Shown piece after piece: positions 16,166-24,884 of a DNA stretch of 64,000 bases. The notes below the pieces were generated by a model that saw only the letters and a program-made list of their open reading frames with translations, was not told where the DNA came from and did no database searches. The position numbers were made by a program, and so were the translations under genes. Source of the stretch: CAVYXA01 sp963846775 (lineage in GTDB: Bacteria > Verrucomicrobiota > Verrucomicrobiia > Chthoniobacterales > UBA10450). The stretch covers positions 1,054,001-1,118,000 of the forward strand of contig CAWJXB010000006.1 of assembly GCA_963846775.1 (NCBI GenBank), in the 5' to 3' direction. The first letter of the stretch is position 1; each line of letters begins with the position of its first letter.

Positions 16166-17440
16166 TTGAATTCTCGATCGTCACAACTTTTTGCCCGCGC
16201 ACAAAAGCGCATTCCCGGCGGCGTGAACTCACCGGTGCGCGCGTTTCGGAACGTGGGCAGCGAACCGTTCTTTGTCGCAGGCGCGGAGGGCTCAAGAATA
16301 TGGGATGTCGATGGGAATGAATACATCGATTACGTCTGCAGTTGGGGCCCGGCCGTTCTCGGTCATGCGTCGAAAGTGATTGTCGATGCGGTGCGCAACG
16401 TCGCAACGCGCGGACTGAGCTTCGGAATTCCGAACCCGCTCGAAGTCGAGCTCGCGGAATTGATCTGCGCCTGGATGCCGTCGATCGAGAAAGTGCGGAT
16501 GGTCAACAGCGGAACGGAAGCGACGATGTCGTGCATCCGGCTCGCGCGCGGGTTCACCGGCCGCGACAAGATTGTCAAGTTCGACGGCTGCTACCACGGC
16601 CATGTCGATGCGCTCCTCGTGAAATCCGGCAGCGGCGGGCTCACCCACGGCCAACCGAGTAGCGCGGGGGTTCCCCGAGCGTTTGCCGACCTCACGATCT
16701 CATTGCCGTTCAACGATGTCGATATTCTCCGGAAAGCGCTTCGCGAAAACGACGTCGCTGCTGTGATGGTCGAGCCGGTTCCGGCCAATGCTGGCCTTTA
16801 TTTTCCGCAGCAGAATTTTTTGTCGGTCTTGCGCGAGGAATGTACAAAGCACGGCGCGCTTTTGATTTTCGACGAAGTCATGACTGGTTTTCGCGTGGCG
16901 CGCGGCGGAGCACAGGAACTCCACCGGATCAAACCTGACCTGACTGCGCTCGGTAAAATCATCGGAGGCGGTTTGCCGGTGGGCGCGTTTGGCGGACGGG
17001 CGGAGATCATGGATCAACTTTCGCCATCAGGCGCGGTCTATCAGGCGGGCACCCTTTCGGGAAATCCGCTGGCGATGGCGGCCGGACTCGCGCAACTGCG
17101 TGAATTGGAGCGCATCGATGGATGGAAATTGCTGGAAGAACGGGGAGCGCAGTTTGAGAAGCTCGCCCGCGCAGCCATCGCAGAGGCAAAGATCGCCGCC
17201 ACGTTTCATCGGATCGGCTCGATGTTCTGCCTCTTCTTCGCCCCGCCTCCGATTGTCGATCTGGCCGGCGCGCAGCGGAGCGATTTGAAAATGTTCACGC
17301 GATTTTTCCAGGCTTGTCTCAAGCGAGGCGTCTATTTCGCGCCATCCCAGTTCGAGACTGGATTTATCTCGACGGCACATACGCCTGAAGACATCGAGCG
17401 CACCGGCGCAATCGTTCGCGAAGTATTGGCGCAACTGTAG
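16166..17440 (+). CDS. hemL: Glutamate-1-semialdehyde 2,1-aminomutase
   Basis: HemL converts glutamate-1-semialdehyde to 5-aminolevulinate in the C5 haem pathway, using PLP. The 424-residue protein has all main family blocks: RIPGGVNSPVRAF, YIDYVCSWGPAVLGH, VNSGTEATMSCIRLAR, YHGHVDALLVKSGSG, LIFDEVMTGFRV, the PLP lysine in LTALGKIIGGGLPVGAFGG, and YQAGTLSGNP. The start is TTG at 16166; no nearer ATG keeps the conserved N-terminus. It lies just after tRNA-Cys on the other strand. Confidence 0.95.
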   Translation: MNSRSSQLFARAQKRIPGGVNSPVRAFRNVGSEPFFVAGAEGSRIWDVDGNEYIDYVCSWGPAVLGHASKVIVDAVRNVATRGLSFGIPNPLEVELAELICAWMPSIEKVRMVNSGTEATMSCIRLARGFTGRDKIVKFDGCYHGHVDALLVKSGSGGLTHGQPSSAGVPRAFADLTISLPFNDVDILRKALRENDVAAVMVEPVPANAGLYFPQQNFLSVLREECTKHGALLIFDEVMTGFRVARGGAQELHRIKPDLTALGKIIGGGLPVGAFGGRAEIMDQLSPSGAVYQAGTLSGNPLAMAAGLAQLRELERIDGWKLLEERGAQFEKLARAAIAEAKIAATFHRIGSMFCLFFAPPPIVDLAGAQRSDLKMFTRFFQACLKRGVYFAPSQFETGFISTAHTPEDIERTGAIVREVLAQL

Positions 17441-17460
17441 GGGAAGCTGACAGCTTCCCC
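17440..17460. repeat. Perfect hairpin at the end of hemL
   Basis: ggggaagctg / cagcttcccc with one base between, starting at the hemL stop codon. A related copy ('ggagactgccagtttcccc') follows near 17480-17497 and a partial one is near 27445. There is no T-run, so it looks like a dispersed repeat that may also act as a transcript end. Confidence 0.55.
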
Positions 17461-17561
17461 AGAACGCAGCCACACGGGAGACTGCCAGTTTCCCCTACAG
17501 CAGCCGCAGCTCGTTGCCGATTTTGCGACGCGGCTGACCGCCGCTACACTAGGGACTTTCC

Positions 17562-20129
17562 ATGGTTGACCCAACGAATTCTCGCGTGCATCCGATGGCC
17601 AAGTTCTTCTTTGAGGGCGACCGGAAGTTTTTCGTGAAAGGCGCGACCTACGGACCGTTCGCGCCGGATGAAAGCGGGAACACGTTTGGCACGCCGGAGC
17701 GCGTCGAGGTCGATCTTCATCTCATGCGCGAGATCGGGCTAAACGTGTTGCGCGTTTATTACCCGCCGCCGCGATGGTTTTTGGATCGCTGCCGGGACGC
17801 CGGGATGCGCGTGATCGTGACTCTGCCGTGGGCGAAACATATCGAATTTTTGCGCCAGAAAAAAGCCCGGCGTGAAATCACCGAAACGGTCCGTGCGTCG
17901 GTTGGTGCAAACGCCGGTCACCCTGCAATTTTCGCGTACCTCGTCGGCAACGAGATCTCGAGCACGATGATCCGCTGGCTCGGGGTGCGGCGCGTGACCG
18001 ATTTTCTCGAACAACTCATCCGGATTGGCCGCACGATCGATTCCGACGCATTGTTTTCCTACGCGACGTTTCCGCCTACCGAATATCTCCTGCCCCAGAA
18101 CGTCGATTTCTTCTGTTTTAACGTTTATCTCCACAGCCAGCGCGATTTCGAACGCTACTTGTTGCGCCTGCAAAACTTGACCGACGAGCGCCCGCTCATC
18201 CTGGGCGAGTTCGGCATGGACACGATCCGGCATCCGGAATCCGAGCAGGCCGAGCTGCTCTCCTGGCATGTCGATAGCGTGGTCAAGTGCGGTCTGGCGG
18301 GCACGATTTTCTTCTCCTGGACGGATGAATGGTTTACCGGCGGGCGCGAGATCACGGATTGGGCCTTTGGGATCGTCACGCGCGAGCGAAAACCGAAACA
18401 GGCGTTCCATGCGTTGCGCGCCAAGTTTGGCCAGGGCGATGTGCCGCCGCCCCGGCCATTGCCACGGACACCATCGGTCTCGATCATCGTCTGCTCGTAT
18501 GATGGGGCGACCACGCTGGCCGCATGTCTGCAATCGTTAGGCAGACTCCATTATCCCGATTACGAAGTGATCCTGGTCGATGACGGTTCAACCGACAACA
18601 CGGCTGACGTCGCAGCGCAATTCTCAACCGTCCGCTACATTCACCAGAGCAATCATGGGTTGAGCCACGCGCGCAATACTGGCGCGGCTGCGGCCAAGGG
18701 CGAAGTGCTGGTTTACACCGATTCCGATTGCATGGCCGATGCGGATTGGCTCTACTATTTGATAGGCACACTGGTCAGCGGCGATTACGCCGGTGTGGGC
18801 GGACCGAATGTGCCGCCGCCGGCAAAAAACTGGGTCCAGGCATGCGTCACCGCCGCGCCGGGCGGCCCGAGCCATGTTCTCCTCACGGACACGGTGGCCG
18901 AGCATATCCCTGGCTGTAACATGGCCTTCTATCGCTGGGCGTTCGACAACGTGGGCGGATTCGATACCGAATATCGTAAGGCCGGCGATGATGTCGATTT
19001 TTGCTGGCGCATTCAGCAAGCCGGCGGGGTGATCGCGTTTAGCCCCGCTGCGATGGTCTGGCATCATCGACGTTTTACGATGCGCGCCTTCATCAAACAG
19101 CAGCAAGGTTACGGCGAAGCGGAGTCGCTCTTGCGCTTCAAACACCTGATCTTTTTCGGTCCGACTGGCACGGCGAAATGGCGTGGCCAAATCTACGGCA
19201 CGCCGCGGTTTAGTTGGTTCCTCAATCGGCCCATCGTCTATCACGGCGTATTCGGCGAAGGCTTTTTCCAGTCGATGTATCCCAGGCCACAATCCGATGT
19301 GGCGGCGTATTTGAGCAGCATCGAGTGGTTTGCCCTGACAATTTTTCTTTTCGGGCTCGGCGTTTTTCTGCCGGCATTGCGAATTGTGCCGTATCTGATG
19401 CTGGGTGGCACATTTTGTGTGGCGGTTTCCTACATGTTGCGCGCGCAGATCGAACCCAAGTTCGATACCGTGCATGCCCGTTTGCTCGTGATGGGCCTCG
19501 CCTTCGTGCAACCACTCGTGCGCGGCTGGTCCCGCTATTTCACCTGGCTCCATTTCAAACGCACACCCGGCAGCGTCATTCGCTCGCACGAACATTTGCC
19601 GGCGGTCGCCAGGTCGGGCTGGAGCGCGCGGCGTCGCGTTTTCTGGAGCGAAGAGGGACGAGATCGGCATCACTTGTTAGGGCAAATCTTTAACCTGCTG
19701 GAAGAGGAAGGCTGGCGCTATTCCACCGATACCGGCTGGAACGATTGGGACATTCAGATTTACGGGAACTTCTGGTGGAGTGTCGTGCTTCAAACCGTGA
19801 CCGAGAATCACACCGGCGCGAATCGCCTGACCCGCGTCCGGCTTCGGAGCCGATTGGTCCCGACGACGATCATCTTCACTCTGATCGCCCTCGCGCTTTT
19901 CATTTACCGTCAGCTCAACTCTTCACATCTCGAGCTCTGGTTTCTGATTTCGTATCTGCTGTTCCTCGTTTTCTTGGGGACGCGGGCCCGCGCGCTGAAG
20001 TCGCGCGTCGCGGAATTGATCGATTTAGCTGCGCACCGGGCCGGGCTTCAGCGCGTGACGCGTCGCCGCAAGAGCAAACCGCCGAAAGTGGAGGTCCCGA
20101 TGGAAGTCGAACCGGTTCCGCGCGTCTGA
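17562..20129 (+). CDS. Glycoside hydrolase / GT2 glycosyltransferase membrane fusion
   Basis: An 855-residue protein. Residues about 1-295 form a TIM-barrel like clan-A glycoside hydrolases, with possible acid/base and nucleophile glutamates in YLVGNEISS and LILGEFGMD. Residues about 305-560 are a GT2 domain (SIIVCSYDGATTLAACLQSL, VILVDDGSTDNT, YTDSDCMADADW, AGDDVDFCWRI). C-terminal membrane helices follow (about residues 585-650 and 760-810), with a basic tail. It probably acts in surface polysaccharide synthesis. Whether the hydrolase part is active is unknown, though both glutamates are kept. Confidence 0.8.
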   Translation: MVDPTNSRVHPMAKFFFEGDRKFFVKGATYGPFAPDESGNTFGTPERVEVDLHLMREIGLNVLRVYYPPPRWFLDRCRDAGMRVIVTLPWAKHIEFLRQKKARREITETVRASVGANAGHPAIFAYLVGNEISSTMIRWLGVRRVTDFLEQLIRIGRTIDSDALFSYATFPPTEYLLPQNVDFFCFNVYLHSQRDFERYLLRLQNLTDERPLILGEFGMDTIRHPESEQAELLSWHVDSVVKCGLAGTIFFSWTDEWFTGGREITDWAFGIVTRERKPKQAFHALRAKFGQGDVPPPRPLPRTPSVSIIVCSYDGATTLAACLQSLGRLHYPDYEVILVDDGSTDNTADVAAQFSTVRYIHQSNHGLSHARNTGAAAAKGEVLVYTDSDCMADADWLYYLIGTLVSGDYAGVGGPNVPPPAKNWVQACVTAAPGGPSHVLLTDTVAEHIPGCNMAFYRWAFDNVGGFDTEYRKAGDDVDFCWRIQQAGGVIAFSPAAMVWHHRRFTMRAFIKQQQGYGEAESLLRFKHLIFFGPTGTAKWRGQIYGTPRFSWFLNRPIVYHGVFGEGFFQSMYPRPQSDVAAYLSSIEWFALTIFLFGLGVFLPALRIVPYLMLGGTFCVAVSYMLRAQIEPKFDTVHARLLVMGLAFVQPLVRGWSRYFTWLHFKRTPGSVIRSHEHLPAVARSGWSARRRVFWSEEGRDRHHLLGQIFNLLEEEGWRYSTDTGWNDWDIQIYGNFWWSVVLQTVTENHTGANRLTRVRLRSRLVPTTIIFTLIALALFIYRQLNSSHLELWFLISYLLFLVFLGTRARALKSRVAELIDLAAHRAGLQRVTRRRKSKPPKVEVPMEVEPVPRV

Positions 20130-20343
20130 CTTTGCGACTATGGATGGGTTCTAACTTGATCTGCCGGATTCCCCCGCTTTAGTACCGGCGCAGGGAACAG
20201 CGAGAAAACAATTGGGCTCCGAAGATTGCGGCGAAGTTTTTCGAATAAACCCGAAGCTTATCTTCTCTAAGAACCTGTCCCCGCTGGGACGGGCAAAATT
20301 ATTGTAACTCCGGCAAGGAAAACGTTGTCTTAAAAAGCAAGCC
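20130..20343. other. Intergenic, no gene seen
   Basis: About 210 bases between the GH/GT2 fusion and the GT-C-like gene, both on the plus strand. It holds short inverted repeats only and no clear promoter match. The higher AT content near 20220-20290 suggests a regulatory region for the downstream gene. Confidence 0.4.
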
Positions 20344-21957
20344 ATGGATCGATCCGTTAGGCGAATTTTGCTCACCCTGCTCATCGCGGCACTCGTGGTG
20401 GGTGGTATTGCCTTGCGCAGCGCGACCTGGGAAATGACGCAGCACGTGCGTTTCCAACGCGATCTCGTGAATGGTTTTTACTGGGGCAGCGAGACCTTGC
20501 AGGAAGCCAGCGCCTTGTCCGGGAAAAAGAATACAGCGGAATCTTGGCCTGCTTTTTTTCGCGGCTATTTGGCATTGTACGACCGGGTCCAGAGCGAGGC
20601 TTACGAGACGGATTATCGGCTGGATTATCCGCCGCTACGCCTGCTGGCGATGTCGATCTGGACGAAATACGTCCGCCATGAGTTTCCTGGAGTGGATGAT
20701 GGTCATCCTGATGGAGTGGAGCCGTTACTCTACATTAATGTGGCGTGCGAACTGAGCGCGGCCATCGGTATTTTTTTTCTCGTTCGACTTTGGGTAAGGC
20801 GCGCTGCCGGGGCGACTGTTTCGCGCTACTTGCACCAGGTGCCAACCGAAAAACGCGGGTGGATATGCGGCCTGGCCGCGGCAGGCGTCGCCTGGTTCGA
20901 ACCGTCAATGATTCTCGATGCCCATGGCTGGCCACAGTGGGACGTCTGGATCTTGCCATTTTTTATCTTTGCCGCGCTGGCGGCATCGACGCGGCGATGG
21001 TTCTGGTGCGGGTGTTTGTTAGCCGCGGGGGCGATGTTCAAAGGGCAACTGCTGATGGTTGTGCCGTTTTTCCTCTTCTGGCCATTGTGGCAACGACGTT
21101 GGGGACGCGCGCTCCGGTTCGTGGCCGGCTTCCTCTCGACGGTCGCGCTCCTCGTTTCGCCGTGGCTTTTGCGTAGCCCGGCAGCGTGGCTCGTCGTCGC
21201 TTTGTTCACAGCTGCACCTCTTCTGTTGGTTCGCGGAGCATTTCGTCAGGCCGCGCCTTGGATCGCCGGCGTATTTGCCGCAGCCACGTTTGCAACAGGT
21301 GCGCTCGGCAACGGCAGCTTCGCCTGGCTACGCGTCGGGTTCCTCTACGGCAGCGAACATTACCCGTATCTGTTTATCAGTTCGTGCTACAACCTGCCGT
21401 CGTTGCTCGACAGTTTCGGCTGGTCGTTAAAGGACTCCTTCTCGATTTACAAATTCGGATCGCGCTCGGTCAGTATCACGCTGCAATGGACGTTGCGCTT
21501 GCTCTACCTCGGCGGGCTCGCCTTGTGTGCATTCGGGGCTGCGCGTCATGAACTCCGGCGCAATTCGCGGGCGCTGATCGCCATCGCCGCGCCCTGGTTG
21601 CTCATGTTCGCCATCCTTGGCCAAATGCATGAACGCTATCTCATGTGGGGCGCCGTCGTGAGCGCCGTCGCACTCGGCATTAATCTCCGCCTCACCATCG
21701 CCCATTTTGTTCTGTCGCTCATCAGCACCGCCATGATCGCCCATGTCATGCTAATCGATAAGAAGCTCGATCCCACCTTGCGCGTGATCGATGCCCTTTA
21801 CGTTGTGCGCCCCTACGCCTCGGTTCTGCTGCTCGCATGCGTCGCCCTTTTCTGCTGGGAATTCCTCGTGCACCGTGCGTTTGTTTTGCGAACGCGCCCC
21901 CGAACATTCACCGCTCCGGCTCCGGCATTGTCATTTGGCCCGGCAACAGAAGCCTAG
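20344..21957 (+). CDS. Polytopic membrane glycosyltransferase, GT-C-like
   Basis: A 537-residue protein with about 10-12 hydrophobic helices. Features of lipid-sugar-dependent GT-C enzymes include an acidic first periplasmic loop with DYRLDYPPLRLLAMSIW and a late HERYLMW motif, as in ALG6/mannosyltransferase-like proteins. Mid-protein helices carry GWPQWDVWILPFF. It follows the GH/GT2 fusion in the same direction, so the two may build one glycan. Donor and acceptor are unknown. The start is the ATG at 20344. Confidence 0.7.
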   Translation: MDRSVRRILLTLLIAALVVGGIALRSATWEMTQHVRFQRDLVNGFYWGSETLQEASALSGKKNTAESWPAFFRGYLALYDRVQSEAYETDYRLDYPPLRLLAMSIWTKYVRHEFPGVDDGHPDGVEPLLYINVACELSAAIGIFFLVRLWVRRAAGATVSRYLHQVPTEKRGWICGLAAAGVAWFEPSMILDAHGWPQWDVWILPFFIFAALAASTRRWFWCGCLLAAGAMFKGQLLMVVPFFLFWPLWQRRWGRALRFVAGFLSTVALLVSPWLLRSPAAWLVVALFTAAPLLLVRGAFRQAAPWIAGVFAAATFATGALGNGSFAWLRVGFLYGSEHYPYLFISSCYNLPSLLDSFGWSLKDSFSIYKFGSRSVSITLQWTLRLLYLGGLALCAFGAARHELRRNSRALIAIAAPWLLMFAILGQMHERYLMWGAVVSAVALGINLRLTIAHFVLSLISTAMIAHVMLIDKKLDPTLRVIDALYVVRPYASVLLLACVALFCWEFLVHRAFVLRTRPRTFTAPAPALSFGPATEA

Positions 21958-22058
21958 CGTTTCAGGCAAGGTGCGCTTCGTAGTCGGCTACACTTTTATC
22001 CAAACCGCGGCAACGTTTGGCTCGTTTTACGTCGAATGATCACGGAATAACGAGTTCG

Positions 22059-22724
22059 CTAGCGGCCAAGGGGATTTGTGATTTCCGTGCCGGGAGGCGG
22101 GACGAATTCGAATGTCGATCTTGGGATCGGGGCATGGCTTTGGTTGCTGTAGCTGGTCAGGACCCGATCGCCGTTTGGCTGCGTGATTTCGGTGCGTTCG
22201 GCCACGAGATCCTGGTTTAAACGAAGATCGAACTTTTGAAACATCCGCTTCATCGACGGCGAACGCGGGAGCAATTCCAATTGATAGCCGTTGTCGATCT
22301 TTGCTCCGGCCGCCTGAAATGTATTTTCGACGTTCTCGACATTCAGCGCAGTGTTGATGCCGGCAATGGCGGCATCGGCCGGCGAATGTTTGCCTAGTGC
22401 ATAGTGCTCGGCCGATTTGAAATTCGGATAGTAAATCCAGAGATCGCGCCCATTACTCACCGTCACGCTCGGCGCGTTGCCTTTTACTTCCCGCCTGAAC
22501 TTGTTCGGCGCTTCGTACCAAACCTTGCCCGACGTGACGATCGGTCTATTCATCAACCGAATCGTCTTTTGCTCCCGGAAATCCGCCTGCATGTCCGGCG
22601 CCGCAGCCCGCCGATCACGAATCTTCGCCAGAAGGTCTTTTACTTGCGGGGGCGAAAGCTGCTGCGCCTGGGCCAGGGACGAGAGCGAAACAATAATGAG
22701 GCTGGCCAGACAACTCTTATGCAT
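22059..22724 (-). CDS. LolA-like outer-membrane lipoprotein carrier
   Basis: About 221 residues from MHKSCLAS (22724), with a signal peptide cut near AQAQQ. The body fits the LolA/LppX half-barrel: DMQADFREQKTIRLMNRPIV, GKVWYEAPNKFRREV, VSNGRDLWIYYPNFKSAEHY. It converges with the GT-C gene. The haloperoxidase and an MMPL exporter lie upstream on the same strand; LolA-like and MMPL genes often sit together in lipid or pigment export loci, but here a 160-base gap and another gene separate them. Confidence 0.75.
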   Translation of the reverse strand: MHKSCLASLIIVSLSSLAQAQQLSPPQVKDLLAKIRDRRAAAPDMQADFREQKTIRLMNRPIVTSGKVWYEAPNKFRREVKGNAPSVTVSNGRDLWIYYPNFKSAEHYALGKHSPADAAIAGINTALNVENVENTFQAAGAKIDNGYQLELLPRSPSMKRMFQKFDLRLNQDLVAERTEITQPNGDRVLTSYSNQSHAPIPRSTFEFVPPPGTEITNPLGR

Positions 22725-22735
22725 ACGCCCAATTT

Positions 22736-22767
22736 CAACGCTCAACGTCCAACGCTCAACGCCCAAC
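22736..22767. repeat. Heptanucleotide tandem repeat (CAACGYY x4)
   Basis: Units caacgct, caacgtc, caacgct, caacgcc and a partial caac, just upstream of the LolA-like gene. A tract with a related unit is at 42100-42131. Confidence 0.8.
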
Positions 22768-22882
22768 TTCGCGCGTTGAACTCTTCCCTGTGATCATTAC
22801 GCGCCCGCTTTTCCATCTGGCCGCCGCGCCAAAAGGATAAGAAGGCTTCGAAGGAATTCCGCAGCGTGGCCAAACGATCGGT

Positions 22883-24652
22883 TTATCGATTGGAAATCGT
22901 GGCGATCGAACCGTCGATCTTCCTAAGGCTAACCGTGAACAGCTCAGGATAGGTCGCAGCTCGATCCTGCAACATGCTGATGGCCACTGCTTCACCGAGC
23001 TGAATCGATGAGGACGTATCACTTCGCCAGTGGATCCCCGCCAAAATCCCATGAGCGAAGGAGACGTTGTTCGCCAGCTTGTTCAATTCGCCGCTCACCC
23101 TAAGCTGGCCAGCGTCTCCGCCAGTATAGGGAAGCAGTGAAAGCCCGTCGTTACTCGGAACGACTGGATTCGGAATAACGAAATCGTTGTCGAAGAAAAA
23201 CTTCAGGACGGTGATGCAAGCCCCGGCCACCGCGCCGTGTCCGGTTGGATAAGCCGGGTGCGTAGGCGAGCCTTCCGGGAAAGCTTGGGACAGGAAATAA
23301 TCGCCGTACCGGTTGAAGCTCGCCTGCACCGCTTGCGAGTTGAGCACGTTGTCGTTCACACGACCGTCGAGCGTGCCGCCGTGGCCGGTCAGAATCTGGC
23401 GAGCGATCGCGCCACCCGACTCGGGCCGGTGGCGCAGGTGGACCCACCATTTTTGGTACCAAACATTATTGATCGCACATCGCGCAGCGGCGGCCAATGT
23501 TGCTACGAAATCCGGGCCACCAAACGTGCCAAAGCCGTTTTGTTTGGTGGAATGCGCGTAGGGATTGCCAGGATTCACCGGCGCGCCCATCGATCCTAGC
23601 ACGAGGTAAGCAGTGAAGTACGCCTGAAAGAGCACGTCCGCATGGGTAAAGGAGCCAAGCCCGCGGCCATCGTGGAGGTAACGCAACTGCGGATCAAATT
23701 GCAGCGTCTGACCGGTATTGATCCCGTTTTGGACCTGTTGGAAGGTTACCGGATCGGTCATGTAATCGATGTTTGGCAAAAAGGTGACCATCTGTTGGCT
23801 CATTGGTTGCACGCCCAGAAAAGTAGGCTGGAGATAGAACTGGGAGAGATAAGGCCCAAGGGTATCGCCGGGATAAATGCCACGAAAGAGTAGATCGGGC
23901 GTGACCTGGCCGGAGCCATTTCTCGGGCCGGCGTAGGTGGGCTGATTGGTCAGCTCCGCCGCCGCTTGCGCGGCGATCGGATTCGAGGCGTAATCGGTGA
24001 ACGCCACATCGCGCAGCAGTGAAGCCCAGTACATCTCGATCAGCTCGGTCCCATAAGCAGCGCTGGCCAGGGCCGGGGCGGGCGGTACGACCACTTGGTT
24101 AATCTGATTATCGGGACATGGCGCGTTGCCCAACTGCACGCCATCGGTCCCTTCCAAAGCGAAAGCGATGCCTCCCAGCGGACCGTTCTGCGTCCGAGTG
24201 CCTCCGATAATGATATTTTCAAAATCCTGAAATCGCCCGCGATCGATGGCATGCCTCAAGGACTGATAAGCGGCCAGATTGACCAAACCGATGCCGTCCT
24301 GGAGAAGCCCTTTGCTATAGGTGCCACACTTGTCGTGATAGCGTTGCTCATCGCCGTTGGTGGTGTGAGGCGGAACATGAATGTGGGCTTCGCTATTGGC
24401 GCAATTGACGCGGATCCTCCTGGCCTCCTCCACCCGTGAATGATCGGAGCTCAGAGGGGTGATGGGACCGTTGAGGACGGAACTGTCCGACTGAGCAGCA
24501 GCAATCGCACTCCTGCCGAAGACCGCGCCACCGGCCAGTGCGGCACCGACCTGACCCAGAAACCGGCGACGGCTGGAGCCCCTGCCCTGGTTATTGTTAG
24601 GCGCGGTTGATGTTTCAGTTTGATCACTATGGCTTTTTTTCTCGTGGCTCAT
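22883..24652 (-). CDS. Tat-exported vanadium-dependent haloperoxidase-like protein
   Basis: A 589-residue protein with a twin-arginine signal (SRRRFLGQVGAALAGGA). The C-terminal half belongs to the PAP2/vanadium haloperoxidase superfamily: KWWVHLRHRPESGG (Lys/Arg of the oxyanion site), YPTGHGAVAGAC (the S/T-G-H core) and GIHWRSDTSSS (second active-site His). The Arg that usually precedes that last motif by six residues appears to be Gly here (FAHGILAGIHW), so activity is uncertain. These enzymes oxidise halides with peroxide in the periplasm. A 230-base gap upstream likely holds its promoter. Confidence 0.82.
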   Translation of the reverse strand: MSHEKKSHSDQTETSTAPNNNQGRGSSRRRFLGQVGAALAGGAVFGRSAIAAAQSDSSVLNGPITPLSSDHSRVEEARRIRVNCANSEAHIHVPPHTTNGDEQRYHDKCGTYSKGLLQDGIGLVNLAAYQSLRHAIDRGRFQDFENIIIGGTRTQNGPLGGIAFALEGTDGVQLGNAPCPDNQINQVVVPPAPALASAAYGTELIEMYWASLLRDVAFTDYASNPIAAQAAAELTNQPTYAGPRNGSGQVTPDLLFRGIYPGDTLGPYLSQFYLQPTFLGVQPMSQQMVTFLPNIDYMTDPVTFQQVQNGINTGQTLQFDPQLRYLHDGRGLGSFTHADVLFQAYFTAYLVLGSMGAPVNPGNPYAHSTKQNGFGTFGGPDFVATLAAAARCAINNVWYQKWWVHLRHRPESGGAIARQILTGHGGTLDGRVNDNVLNSQAVQASFNRYGDYFLSQAFPEGSPTHPAYPTGHGAVAGACITVLKFFFDNDFVIPNPVVPSNDGLSLLPYTGGDAGQLRVSGELNKLANNVSFAHGILAGIHWRSDTSSSIQLGEAVAISMLQDRAATYPELFTVSLRKIDGSIATISNR

Positions 24653-24884
24653 TTTAATGGCTTTCAGTTGGTCGCGGTGAGGAGGTCGTCTCTGGCATTT
24701 TCGGCGCTATTTGTCTGTGTGATTCAAATTGAAACAGCATTGACCGCAACGCGCTGGGCGATACTTGCCAAAGACTTTCCCTTTTTTGCGCGACCGTGAT
24801 AACAGATATGGCCGCGCCTGTCAATTCCATTGGTTGCAGCACTGGGCACATAAGCCTTGATAAAGAGATGGCGTCAGGAGGGTA

